DNA from: Phaseolus vulgaris
Taxonomy: Eukaryota; Streptophyta; Magnoliopsida; Fabales; Fabaceae
Assembly (NCBI RefSeq): GCF_000499845.2
Contig: NW_027174112.1
Location: 91,988 to 155,987, forward strand
Direction: 5' to 3'
Length of the DNA stretch: 64,000 nt
Of the stretch, positions 48,761-61,500 are shown in pieces; positions within the stretch are counted from its first letter, which is position 1, and each line of letters begins with the position of its first letter. The notes under the pieces are model-generated. The model had not been told where the DNA came from, searched no databases, and was given only the letters and a program-made list of their open reading frames with translations. The position numbers were made by a program, and so were the translations under genes.

Positions 48761-50375
48761 TCTAGATGTTATAAAGGAAGATACTCCTTTCCAACTTGAT
48801 TCCCTTGATAAACTACTTCGTAAATTTTGGGATAAAAAACAAATGTACAAATATCAGCTGAACGCCAAAGCTAGTAATAACTGTATGATAACTTTCAATT
48901 TTTTAGTATTTTTTAATACTAATTGTATTTCCTTAAGGTTTATTTTTTCATTTTTTGTTTTTAGTTTAGATTTATATTTTCTCCAAAAAAAAGTAGAACG
49001 CATAAAAATTTCATTTTATAATTTTTATTTTGCATAAATCATCTAATGTAATATTTTAATCTTTTGAAGAGATGATTTGGAGTTGTAATTGACCTAAGAA
49101 TAATGGAAGAAGTTATTGAATAAGGAAAACTTGGAAATAGAGAGCTCAAATGATGAAAAAATGCATAAACGGGCTCTAATATGTCAACAATAAAAGAGAA
49201 AGTTGCAAAAATTAATTAGGATATTAACAATTGGGGTCACTAATTATTGAAGTTGAAACTCATTACAATGTAAAAACTCTATAAATAGAATTAATTACAT
49301 AGTACAATAGAGATAGAGAGTTAGATAAATTAGAATATAGGATATTCAGAAAAAGTCACAAAAATGAGTTAAAGAAATTTTCAGTTTTTTGTACTTCAGT
49401 TTCTCTATTTTCATTTTTCTAATTCCAATAGAAGTTCTTAATTTTTTTTTAATATATTCGTTCGTCATTTCTCTTTCGTTTATCTTATTCTTTTTAGTGT
49501 TTCTCGTTTGAAATTTATTCAAGTTTTGGTATTTAGGTTATTTGCGAAACTGAATCATGTTTGGCGATTGTCTGTTTCATGTTTCTTTCTTTAATTTTAT
49601 AGAATTTTATTTTCAACTAAAGTATTTCTCTAAAGAATATGCAAAATGATTAGTTTTTTTGAAAGTTTGTACGTTATTCTATTAGTTAACAAGAACTCTA
49701 GATATAGGTTCTTACAAATTGAAGGTAAGAACATTAACCATGATTTACGTTTTCATTTTTTTTGTAATCCAAAACCAAATATCAGTTTATTACTTAGTTG
49801 GTTATAAGTTTTTTTGCACTTTAATTTTCTAACATTTTAATTTTCAACAATTTACATTTCTAACAATTTAATTTTCTAGCAATTTATCTTTCTTGTCATT
49901 TACGTTTTCTCCAATTTATGTTCAACTTCATTTTTCTGTCTGTAAACAATTGTTCTAAGATTATTTGATAATTAAGTGAAGGTCATATTGTATAGGTTAT
50001 GTTAGACACTCTAGCTCGCGATTGCATTCTAGATTGTCCAACGTGATTATTTATTACTTTTCTACATAAATTATGCATAAACCGCATTTGTTGGTCGGAT
50101 TCGCGATCGCATGTTAGATCATTTATTCTAGTTGCATTTTGCATATTTATACTTTTTTGTCTAAACTTCATTTCATTGCATTTTTACGTTTGTTTTTACA
50201 TTTCTTGTTTCAATTCCAATTTCTCCCTTTTAATTTATATACAAAAGATTTCACACAACTAATTTCATTTGCTACATGTATTTATTTGAGAATTCGACCT
50301 AAATTAAGCCTATATTACATTAGGAGAACTTAGTTTTATTTTGGTATCTGGATGCGACTAAACAGGCTTTATCAG
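48761..50375 (+). repeat. Probable 5' LTR of a Ty3/gypsy remnant
   Basis: T-rich sequence that leads directly into the primer-binding site at 50376. Repeated words of the type CTAACATTTTAATTTTC and CAATTTACATTT occur at about 49828-49910. The left end of the LTR was not located. Confidence 0.4.
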
Positions 50376-50395
50376 ATGGTGTCGTTGTCAGAGAT
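50376..50395 (+). other. Decayed primer-binding site of a gypsy element
   Basis: TGGTGTCGTTGTCAGAGATA resembles the TGGCGCCGTTGCCGGGGA site used by plant Athila/Tat-type elements, with several C-to-T type changes consistent with mutation of methylated DNA. Confidence 0.6.
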
Positions 50396-50638
50396 AACGT
50401 GTCAATTGAAGTTCTTTGTGTCTTTTGTTTTAATTTATTTATTTTTGTTTTCATGAAAAATTTTCACCTTCCACTTTAATTGATATTTGTTTTGCTAACA
50501 ATTCTTTCTTTCACAAAATACTAATTAGACGGTTTGAAAGAGGTATATGACTAGAAATAAACGAGATATACTATACCCTTTAGACCCTAAGATTGAAAGG
50601 ACCTCAAGAGATTGAATAATGTAATAGAGGGTAACCAT

Positions 50639-52570
50639 ATGATTTTTTATACTTCTTCAAGCTCAGAACTGGAACACCTTGAATAAGAATCAATGGCGGC
50701 GAACAGTGAAAGAACCTTGAAAGAGATTGGTAACCCAATTATTGGCTATCAACCATTATGCATTCAGATGCCAATCATGCATGAGGGGACACTTAAACAC
50801 GAACTCAAGTTCATGTTGGAAAAGATTCAGATGCCATTAATACATTTGCTTCCAAAATTTCATGGCCTAGTTGGAAAAGATATTCACAAACATCTTAAGG
50901 AATTTCATGTAGTATGCTCAACCATGAAACCAACTTATATAATTGAGGACCTGGTGAAGATGAAGGCATTTCCATTTTCGCTGAATTAGACAACGAAAGA
51001 TTGGATTTATTTGTAGTCAACCCCAATAACTACTTGGACTACAATGAAAAGAATTTGTTAGAAAATTTCTTTCTAGCTTCAAGGACAACGTCTATCAGAA
51101 AAGAAATAAGTGCTATACTAAAATTGAATGGGGAAAACTTGTATGAATATTAGGAAAGGTTCAACAAGCTATGTGCTGTGTGCCCAAATCATCAGATCAA
51201 TGAACAACTATTAATTCAATACTTTTATGAAGGTCTTTTACCAATAGAGAAAGATGTTATTGATGCATCAAGTGGAGAAGCACTGATGGACAAGATGCCA
51301 GCAGCAGCTCGCTACTTGATCTCCAACATGTTGAGAAATCACAACAATTCAATAAGAGGGACGCCTTAAGATCGGTGAACGAGTTGTCCACAAATTTGAA
51401 CTCATTCCCATTCCCTAAGGTGCAGAGACTACAATCAAATGGAGCAGCAGTTCAATCCCTTTTCAAACATATATAATCCATGGTAGGGAGAATATTCCAA
51501 TATGAAGTATGGACCGTCTACCTCCAAACCCTGTAAGAATCAGTAAACTCAGCAACAAATGAACTTTCCTCTAATGCAGTACTAACTATTCAACCAAGAT
51601 TTTTAATGCCTCAGGCAAGGACAACCTCAACAGTTTCAACAACACCAACAACATGTATAGAATAACTCTTTGGAAGAACTTGTAAAACAAAATGCCCTGC
51701 ATATGCAACAAATCCAACAATCCTATCAACACCTATCTGCCACAATGAATGACTTGAAGATCCAATTGGGGCACTGTAAGTGAACTTAAGCAACAAAATT
51801 TTGGAGCAATACCTTCTCAACCCCTGATGAATCTGAGAAGCAATGTAAGTTCTATAACATTGAAAAGCGAGAAAGAATTCAGTGCAGAAAAAGAGAAAAT
51901 CTCCACTGATCAAACAGCCCCGCTGGAGCAGACAATGTAGAAAATGCCATTACCCTTTCAAACAAGAGCTACAGTAGCACAAAAGAAGCTAGAAGGTGAC
52001 AAAGAGTTGATGGAGATGTTTCAAAAAGTAGAAATCAACACTCCATTGCTGAGGCTATAAAATAGGTTCCCAAATATGCTAAATTTTTTAAAGAAATTTG
52101 TACTTACAGGAACTTGAAAAATACAAAGGTGCAAACGGTCTCAACTTTATGTCAAAACAAAATACCCTAGAAATGTGAAGATCCAGGTAATTTCACTATA
52201 CTGTGCACTATTGGAGAATTGACAATAGCAAATGCTTTATTAAAGCATTTATCAATGTAATGTCATCAACCATTTATAAAGTACTCAAAGACTTAAAACC
52301 CTTCAATGTGATAGTACAACTTGCAAACAGAAGCACTGCCCAACCTCTGGGTGTGCTTTAAGATGTATTGGTGAAGGTCAACCAATTGATTTTTCTAGCT
52401 GATTTTTACATTTTGAACATTCAAGAAGAAAACTTCACACATTAATTTAGGGAAGACCGTTCTTAATGACTGCGAAGACGAAAATTAATGTATACAGAGA
52501 CACTTTATCTCATTGGAATTTGGAGATGATTTAGTTCAGTTCAATATATCCGATGCCATAAAACATCCAA
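50639..52570 (+). pseudogene. Ty3/gypsy gag and protease remnant (Athila/Tat-like)
   Basis: Gag is recognisable from about 50693, with the words LIHLLPKFHGLVGKD and HLKEFHVVCSTM up to a stop near 50987. It continues in other frames at about 51080-51369 (RFNKLCAVCPNHQINEQLL, QYFYEGL, AARYLISNM). A protease-like stretch at about 52190-52440 (TIGELTIANALL and downstream pieces) is shattered by stops and shifts. No reverse transcriptase or integrase is present. Confidence 0.82.
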
Positions 52571-53177
52571 TGTAAGATCATTCCATGATTAGGGAAATCT
52601 GGAATGTATTACATAAAATTAAAAAAAAAAGATCAATTTTGACATATGGGCATATTGACTTTGGATGCCAAAGTTTTCATTTTAGTAGTTTTTCTTTTCT
52701 TTTTAATAGTTTAGTTTTCTTTATGTTTACATTTTCTGTTTTGAATTTTTTCTTAGACATAGTTTTGTTTTGTTTATTTCTTTTCCGGTTGCTAGTATAC
52801 ATGTGCCATTTTGTTTTTAGAATTTGTCTTGTGTTCTTTTGTTTACTAACATTTTATTTGCTGCCGTTGAACCTATGTGCAGATTTCTCACAAATGTTGT
52901 ATACTTGAACTAGCCCTTATGAAACTTGTGATTCTGGAGGAAGTGCTTAAAGAGCTTAATCATCCTCTTTATGCTATTAATGTGTTGTTTTCTTTATTGC
53001 TTTAGTTTGCTGTTTAGATTTCATTTGTTTGTGCCTGATCTGTTCTATTTTGAACTATTTTTACCATTATGATACTGTTTTTTTGTAGTAGATGGTCTCA
53101 GTTTAGGTAGAATAAGGAACCGTCTAATAGGGTTTTTGGGTGCGCGTCCAGGGGCTATCTTATAAAGAAGTAAGATA
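52571..53177. other. Non-coding tail of the gypsy remnant and unassigned DNA
   Basis: T-rich sequence (52680-53050) typical of the spacer after plant gypsy coding regions. No gene. Confidence 0.4.
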
Positions 53178-54011
53178 AGAGAATTTATAAAAAGGTTGAA
53201 GTGCAAATTATAAGTTAATTTTAAGTTTTAACTACTATAGGAACTTGATTCATTTTTTTTTCTTCTTCGGTAAGTGATATTTGAGAAGTTTATTCAAACA
53301 GCCTCTTTCATCTCTACTGTCGACCCAACCATAGTTCCTACTTTTCCTACTTGTTATTGCTATCATAGATTCATAATGAAAATAAAGATAATATGTTCTT
53401 CAAAACGAATAGACAAAGAAGGTGACAGTCATGAAGATGAAAAGAAATTAGTGAATGGCCATGATTATGACAGTCAATGGAAACATTGTGGAAGCTGTGA
53501 TAGTGCCATAAGAAGCAGCCCCGAAATGTGTTTCTCCTTTGCCTGCAGGAGATGAAGTATAGATTGGCTAAAAGCAAAGGTCAATTGAAATTGTAAAAGA
53601 GTAGGATTATATCAAAAGACTTGTATACAAGAGGTAAATGTCTTGGAACGAAGCAAATTAAGTTTCTTTTGGTTGAAAATAATGTTACAAACTTGCACTC
53701 GTCTTGGTGTTTGTATGTGTATCATATTAGCAAGAAAACAGCGAACACTTCTTCAAGAGTCAAGTAAAATATATAAAAAATTCAAAGCCAGATATCAAAA
53801 TTGAAGGTCTGTGAGCCATCTCAAAGTTGCATGATTTGGGTCTAGCTGACAAGATGTAGCAATCAATGTTGTTGGATGGACAATACCAGATCCAGATTCA
53901 TAACATAATAGCTAATCCAATTGATATCATATTATTCCAGTATATTGCCATATAAATCTTGAGTTCTCAAAAAATGACTGGGGGATTTTAAGAAAATGCT
54001 TCATACTTGAG
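53178..54011. other. 3' region of the 71-aa gene and its duplicated flank
   Basis: 53178-53385 is the parent or sister copy of 42866-43070. A plus-strand frame at 53376-53555 lacks any family feature. The last part should contain the 3' untranslated region of the minus-strand gene. Confidence 0.45.
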
Positions 54012-54669
54012 TCAGGACCTTTTTCTTTCTTCTGAGTCAATTTGTCTCCAGGGGTTGAGAGCTTGTCTAATTGCCTGAGCATCCGGGGAATTCTCCCAGG
54101 CACGCTTTTCCGACTCCAAAACAGTTACTTTATCATCTGTACAAATACAAGGAAAGCAAAAATTGAAACAAAATCAAAATTTTATATAGTCAAAATCCTT
54201 TGATGAAAAACAATCATGAGGGTTATCGCAATGCCTAAGATAACAATTATAAATTCTCTTGATAAGCCAAAACAAATATCTAGCAAACCTAAAAGCCACA
54301 TCCTTTTTTTTTTCTTTTAATCCGCAAAGTGTTAGTTGTTAATATGTTTGTTAGAGGAGTATTCAAATCCACAACCTATCCCACTCTCCCCTTCCATTTT
54401 TACCACCAAACCAACCTTCCTCAATAGGTAATCTCAAAAGATCCATATCATATTAACGAGAATGCAAAATTATAATAAATTTAGAAACCGGCTTCCACAA
54501 GAGCATAAAATGGAAAATCAAGAAAATGGTAATGCAGGGCAAGAGGGGTTAGAGAATAAGAAAGGAAAGTTCTCACACAGAAGCCAGTTTTGATCATGAA
54601 CACCTCCATAGAAGCCCCAACCAAAGCAGATACAACCCCAATCTTCAAGTACCAATCAAGAAACTTCAT
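54012..54669 (-). CDS. Small single-span membrane protein, 2 exons, 71 aa
   Basis: Exon 1 is 54579-54669 and exon 2 is 54012-54136 (minus). The intron has borders GT...AG and phase 1; the donor used is T|GTGTGAG, since the GTGAG two bases on would bring an immediate stop. Residues 1-30 (start MKFLDWYLKIGVVSALVGAS) form a hydrophobic segment with Gly/Ser spacing. They are followed by a charged soluble tail with WENSPDAQAIRQALNPWR and a basic end. I recognise the pattern as a conserved plant small protein but cannot name its function. Size, one membrane span and a short N-terminus suit a mitochondrial or ER membrane subunit (inference). Confidence 0.8.
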
Positions 54670-57600
54670 TTTCAACTGAACGAAATGGAAACAATGATTA
54701 TTGGAGTTAAAATCTGAATAAACAAATGGTTAATTGCAAATCAACACCACTTCTGATCTAACAGAGCTGGACATAGTTAAACTTATAGCTAACTGTTTAA
54801 GTACAAACTTACTAGAAGCATTTGAAATAACTACAGCCAGATAAGGAGTAAATTGAAGGAAGCAGAGGACACATGTGATTCTGAAAAATACATTTAAACA
54901 CTGGAATTGATATCAAAAAAAGATTTTTCACCAAAAGACAAGCGAATAGAGAGTCAGCCAAGATCCAAACGCATGATTAAAAACCTAAATTCTACAATGC
55001 TTAATGCTGATTATCAGATTGTCATTGAATTTAACTAAAGCTCGACCTGAAAGAAAGTAATCACTAGCTGTCAAAACGGTTTAAAATAAGAGAGAACGCA
55101 GTGCACATATATTCCCATGTATTTCGAGATTTTCCGACAAAAACATCAAAGTGCAGAGGCTTTAGTTCAGTTCTCTCTTATTTATTTTCTTAGGTTACCA
55201 AAAAACCGAAAGATAATACAAAGAGAGAGGGGGAAAACTAACTAACAGTCTTTTTCTTTTCTTATTTTCTAGAGAAGGAAACGTAACATTAGAACCGTGG
55301 GGAGGGAGGAGATGCAGAAATGGTGAGGGTTGGGCAAGGAAGGAATGAACGGGGGCCAAAAAAAAATGAAGCTTTTTTTATACGACTGAAAAAAAGAGAT
55401 AAACAATTTATTACATAATAAATTACATAATAGGAGTAAAAAAATAAATTTAAGCCAACAACATTTTACAATTATTTTTTTAAACTAATTGATTATAATT
55501 ATAACTATTTTATTAATTTTAGATGTTCAATAAAAAGCATTATATAAGAATAAAAATGCATGTGGATATTTTGGAAGCACTGAAAGCTTGGTCAAATATC
55601 ATTTAGCTACCAATTGCTGCAAACAGTGGTGCAATTGCAAATACCATTGATTTCCTTAATATTCTTATTCTTGAATTTTAAGAAAATAAAATAAATACAA
55701 ACTGGTCTAGGATAAGTTCTTGAACAGATATAGAAAATTTGAATTGCATTATTTAAATTGATGTAATGAAACATTTGACATACAATTTTAACATGCCAGA
55801 ATTAAAAAATAATAATTACATTCATAATTGAGTCTATTAAAGGTAGACAATCTACGCTTATAAGCCCTGCCATCAGAGATGGTCTTCAATTATATAATTG
55901 TGGGGAAATTAATTATTAATATAAACAAATTTCAAAATACCAGGGAAAGTAAAATAAGGAAAGTGTAGATAAGATCATACCGTGGTGATAAAAGGTAACA
56001 AAAAGAAAGATAAAGAAGAATAAGGAATGTGAAATAGTGTTTGCAGATTATACAAGTATTATCAATTATGGTTTAAGTAAAAATGTATGACTTATATGAT
56101 CAGGATTTCCTGTTTGTAACTGAAACTGCAAACTGTTTTCCAGGTTATAAAAAGACATAAGAATAAACTATTTGGCAACAAGATTTTGCAAACTTATATG
56201 CTTAAAGAAATGTCTAAACCTTCTATTTTAGCTTCAAACAGACAATTATTATCTACCTGCCGAAAAACATAAAATAAAAACTATCTAGAGAGATTAAAAT
56301 TTAAAAATATAAATAAAATAGTGTAACAAAATTACCTTAATCATTTAAAAACATAAGTTCATCAAGCTCTTCACTTTATATTCACCTATTTTGAGGAAGA
56401 AGATGAGCCATGTATAGATTATATTCTAAGATCATACATCCTCCAATTCCAAGTTCCAGTCACACCAGACATCCAACTCATTTGATAGAGGAATTCCTTG
56501 AAACAGATGCCTTTTTGTGTTAATTCTTCAAATTTACGAGTAAATTTCCCTGTTAGCATCAGTATTTATACAAATAAATATTAAGGAAAAAGAAAAAAGG
56601 AAAAAGAAATAGTTGTTTTACTAAACAATCCTTCCCCTTCAGTAACAACTTTTCAGTTCCATCAATGGTAATATAAATACATATATACAGAAGAAAAAAT
56701 ATCAACTTTGATCTTATACAGAAGAAAAATACAGAGAAAATAGAAATCAGAAAGAGTGTGATGAGAGAGATCTTATATATCGGGCAACAGAAGAAAATAT
56801 CTACCTTGATTTCTCTCTTGGAAACCACCATCAAGTGGTGCAGTACAAAATCTTCCACCAAAGAAGAAAATTGTATAAATCTTTTAATGTCTAGAAAAAA
56901 TGAATTGGCCTTTGACACTGGAGATATGATGCAAATCAACTAAACTGGTATGTATATATATGATATCTCTCTTTCAACACTTGACCAAATAAGACAATAG
57001 AAGAATGCAACAAAGGAAAACTCTCAAAAGGGTATCTTTCTTTCTATTTATTATGTATTTGCAGCAACAAGTTTCACTGTTTGGGAATATGTGAGAGGCA
57101 AAGTGCAAACGGTGAAGGAAGCGGAACTAATGCCTCAGACCAAACACCAATTTAAAGGGCGCCACCCCAAAGATGAGAAAATTCAATTCATATAAACATT
57201 TTACACCTAATTTCTAGGGTGATGGTATATAAGTATCTCTATATAATAAAGCATTCATTAGCTTTGTTATGCATCCCTGCACCTCTTAAAATTTAAATAA
57301 GACCAAAGGGGGGAAGAACATATTCAGTCTGTCCTCTTCAAGAGAACATTTCGAAGTTGAGAAGTTAAGTCAGGGACTCAATGCTCTAAATAAATTTCTG
57401 CAGGCAAAAATTACTAAATCAATTTTATGAACAAATCAATATGATGAGGTTTTATGGATTATTTGAATCAGTTTCACTGATTTTCTGATCCAACCAGCCA
57501 GTTGGACCCTGTTTGCATAACAGAAATCTAAAAATTAACAGAAAGGGGATGGGAGCAGTCTCCAAAAAGAAAATGTAAATAGTGACAACATAATGATGGT

Positions 57601-58383
57601 TCTTTTCCAACATCCATAAAAAGTAAGCCAAGTGACGCCACAGGACATATCAAAGTATTAATTGACAGACCCACGCATACAAGGAACATACTTTTCTCAT
57701 TAACAATTACAACAGAATAGACATACAACAAATTAATTGACTATAAAAGCTATGCCAAGTGCTTGGAGAGATTAGGGTTAGCTCCCCTAACCTCAAAAAT
57801 CACAAGTCTTAACCATAAAACATAAATAAGTGCTAAGCACTTAAACTACCTCTTTTCCATGGATGGACAGTGAAAATACTTTCAGATTGGGTTTAAAACT
57901 CCAAGAGCTAATGGAACTATAATTCATTTTAAGAACCTTTAAATTTAACAGTTCTACTACTTCTTGATAAGAGACTTAAAATAAAAAAGAGTAACAAAGT
58001 TTCTTCTCCTGCATATTGGTTGCAGTAATGATATTCTCTTGGTTAGTCATCTACTCGCCATTGCAGCTTCTAGTAATGCAGTCACAGATAACAGAGCAGA
58101 AGAAAGGAAGAGAGAGGGAGTGAATAAAATAAAAGGAACGTAAAAAGAGATGTTATATATGCACAGCAATTTGTGCTAGTTGAAAGTCCTCTGGGTCTTC
58201 CTAACAGGAAAATTTCCCTATGGTGAGGGGTTCTGAGTTTATTTTGCTGTGAGAGTCCAGCATGTTAAATACCAAAAGCTGTTAGATAAATACAAACTGT
58301 TAGATGAGCTAAACCAAACACACAAATATGTGTGAACATATATATATATAGATATAAATTCATAAATGTTTAATACAAAGAAA
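54670..58383. other. Long region without a confident gene; possible exons of an unresolved minus-strand gene
   Basis: Nothing here gives a complete gene. Short minus-strand pieces flanked by plausible splice signals occur at about 57486-57531 (TTTTTAG acceptor, then a short frame ending TGA at 57486-57488), about 56805-56925 and about 56430-56530. A plus-strand open piece is at about 57061-57190. They may belong to a gene whose first exon is near 61.45 kb. Evidence is weak and the order is not established. Confidence 0.25.
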
Positions 58384-60480
58384 CTATCTAAAAAGATCAT
58401 TTATATTAATCATAGGATAATCATCATCCTCCAAATGATCTTCATTTTCATTAATATCATCTCTACCATGTCCTTCATCATTATTAGCGTTTGGAGGAAC
58501 CTCCAAATCATTCATGGATGTAGCAACACCACCTCTACTAGCATCATCTTCTTCAACTTCAAATAAGATGTCTTCATCTAAACCATCAATGATGTCTTCA
58601 TCTAAATCATCTAAACTTGAATTTGTTTCATTTTCCTCCCCATTCCATTCATCATCAGAAGAAAAATCATCAATATTATAGTCTTTTGTTTTCCTAACAT
58701 CTTTCTTCTTCATCAATCTTGAATTAGTCATAACAAACACCACATCATTCATGGTTCTTTGGAAACGATTTCTTTTCTTAGTGTGGACCTAAATAATTAT
58801 AAAATTAATTAACACATCATATTATCATTTAAAAAATAATTATAAAATCAATTTCATAAATTTAAATTCTTACCCTTTCAAAAGCACTACAATTACCCTC
58901 ACAACCAGACGAACTGCAAGTTAAACTCAATACTGTAATTGCAAATCTTTGTAGTTCCGGATATTCATCACCATATGATTCCCACCATTGTGATGGAGTT
59001 TTGGTCTTGAGTGCATGTTGAGCTATCTGACTACCAAACAATCCATACTTGCTCTTGAAACTCTCCATTTGAAAATCAATCTTACTCATCTCATCAATGT
59101 CTCCCACTAACCTCTCCAAACAGTCATACATTCCCCGTTTCACCTTATAACCAGCTTCAAACTCAGGATGATAGTGTAACATGGGATTAAAATAATAGCC
59201 CGCAGCATGCAATGGCCTATGCAATTGATTATCCCATATTTGATCAATGATTTCCCAAAAGGGAGTGTAGCTAAATAAGATAAAAAATAAACAATTTAAT
59301 CTCCAAAACAAGTATATATTTCTAAAAAAAAAAATTACAAATAAAATATAAGTGAAAGTATTACCTTTCAGTAACTCCATTGAAAAGACTTTGTATTTTT
59401 TTTTTTCGCAATATTCATCTCTTCATAAATAAATCCCATGGCTTCTTTCTCATATGAATCCACCATGCCCAACACCTTAATTAGGGGAAGAGCACCTCTC
59501 AAGCAATTCGAAATATTTTTCCAAAATCCTTTGTCCAATATCAAATTTTCCACAAATTGTCCATCTTTAGTTTTTACAAATGGACTGGATTGCCACTCCT
59601 TGGATGTGAACATCCTAATGAGTGATCCCTTATTTTCATTCAAGCATCCCAAAGTCAAATAAGATGTGACAAAACGAGTATTGGTTGGTTTTATCAAATC
59701 TGTTCCTGTAGTATATTTGTGCAACAAGGAGATAAGATCACTTCTTGAGTAAATGAATGTTTTGATTTTCTTACCATTGGCTATTGTCTCATGATGGAGT
59801 GGTATTTTTTTCTCAAAATCTTTCAACATTAGAACAATGCAATGGGTTGCACAAGGTGTCCAATACAAATTTTTCCTCTTTTGCATTAACAATTCCCCAG
59901 CTGCCTTATAATTTGCTGCATTATCGATTACAATTTGGATGACATTCTCTTCCCCAACCTCCTCAACAAGTTCATCCATTATCTTGAAATTTTTTTCAGT
60001 TGTCTTGCATATGTTAGAAGCGTCAATAGACTTCAAAAAGACAGTCCCCCTTGGACTATTTACTAGAAAATTAAGTATAGTCCTCCTCTTTCTATCCGTC
60101 CATCCATCTATCATTATTGTACATCCAGTTTTTTTCCAAAAGAGTTTATGTTCTTCCAGAATCAAATTAGTCTTCTCAACCTCTTGCTTCAAATATTTCA
60201 CTCTTATTTCATGATATGACGGTGGCTTAAATCCGACACCCTGTTTAGAAACTAAGTCAATCATCCTCTTAAATTCTTCACTGTTTGCTACATCAAATGG
60301 AATAGCATTATTGTAGAAGAAGAGAGCAATTGCTTGACATGCCTCCTCCCTCTCACTCTTCTTTAAAATGGAATTAATAGTAGTTTGAGTGCCCCTCCTC
60401 TTGAAAATATTTGATGAGTACCTAGTCTCTTCTTGACTTGATCTTTTTCTAGTATTGTCTGAATCACCCATACTATTCAT
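58384..60480 (-). pseudogene. hAT-superfamily transposase-like gene, 3 exons, one frameshift
   Basis: Exon A 59366-60480, exon B 58874-59270, exon C 58384-58788 (minus, approximate borders from GT-AG and frame). Exon A holds the DUF659/RNase H-like core of plant hAT transposases, with TIMIDGWTDRKRR and IVIDNAANYKAAG carrying conserved acidic residues and WTPCATHCI. Exon B holds the dimerisation region, with TPSQWWESYG and a degenerate CEGNCSAFERV where WSAFE is usual. Exon C is very acidic. An 11-A run at 59396-59406 has one A too many and shifts exon A just before its donor. No BED zinc finger is present upstream and no terminal inverted repeats were found. It is either a decayed element or a partly preserved host copy. 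Confidence 0.8.
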
Positions 60481-61405
60481 CTAGTTTTGCTGCAGTGAAG
60501 TAACAGTATCAGTCCTTCCACTTGCCATTATAATTATCAGCCAGAACAATAAAAACCTAAAACAAAGTAGAGGAACAGTTCGGCAGCCCAGCTGAACTCC
60601 AAATATAAAAAGACAAAAGAGCTCTCTTCCTCCCGCAGCGCTAGAAAAATGAAAATAACAGAGAGAGGAACTACAGCAGGACCAGAAGAGCTCCGATCCA
60701 GCTACCTACTCACAGGATCGCTCAACCAGCTATCTTCCATGCGAATCAACATGTTTTCTTCTAAAATATAGTAGGATCGTGCACGAGTACCACTCACGAT
60801 TTTCACAACATTGATTAGGCAGTTAAATGATGATCAGAGCGAAAATCTGACAAACTAATAATCTGACATTGTAATATGTAAGAACAGGGAGCCACTAGAA
60901 TTTGACCGGCACCAACGGATTTAGACAGCTTGCAGAAGATCAACATTCAAACCTAACCTATATGCTTTTATTGCAAAAGTTGAAAGTTGACATGGAACAA
61001 GCCTCAAGCATAGCCCTGCAACAACTTACTCATAACAATTCCCCCATCCATACATAACCAAAATTTACAGCGACAAACAAACCACGGAAACAGACCATCC
61101 AAGATGGAAGGAACAATCAAAGAAGTTAAGAATGAAAAACAACTTATCACAAGGACAAACAAATTGGTCTAACAAAGCTCCAAAACTCTATCTAACCTTC
61201 TAACTCAGTAACAGTAAAGGCCACAACAACACGTGTCAAATCAGATGGAAACATTTCCTCAATCTGAACTCTCAAACACGTAATCTATGTGGTAATAAGA
61301 TTAATAATACACACAAAAAATACAATGAGATACCAATTTAGTAATACACAAAACACGTTTCGTCTTAGTCCTAAGAACACGATGTAGAAGAAATGGAAAG
61401 AATTA
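60481..61405. other. Region upstream of the hAT-like gene
   Basis: The minus-strand leader of the transposase gene probably lies in 60481-60650, with a TATA-like word TTTTTATATTTG near 60605. The remainder shows no frame or repeat I can assign. hAT ends, which would be short, could be here but were not identified. Confidence 0.4.
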
Positions 61406-61500
61406 GGACCTGATTAGAAAAGGAGCAGCGCTAATGGACAGCGACTGCGGAGAAGCCGCCGTGAAGGTTGCCGGTGAGAAGAATCACGTTTAGGGTTTGC
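61406..61500 (-). promoter_or_regulatory. Likely non-coding first exon and telo-box of a minus-strand gene
   Basis: On the minus strand AAACCCTAAA (61489-61498) is followed by a C/G-rich leader of about 75 bases without ATG. It ends in TCAG|GTCCTAATTC, a fair splice donor at about 61410. This looks like a 5' untranslated exon with its intron continuing left. The coding part was not found. It lies about 0.8 kb from the DapB start, in divergent arrangement. Confidence 0.4.

Noticed and set aside
56559..56943. Opposing open frames on both strands
   Set aside because: The minus-strand frame is mostly hydrophobic low-complexity sequence. A short part may be an exon of an unresolved gene, but this cannot be shown.
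57061..57193. Plus-strand exon-like piece after a good acceptor-like sequence
   Set aside because: No donor, neighbour exon or family match was found; kept only as a note in the 54.7-58.4 kb region.
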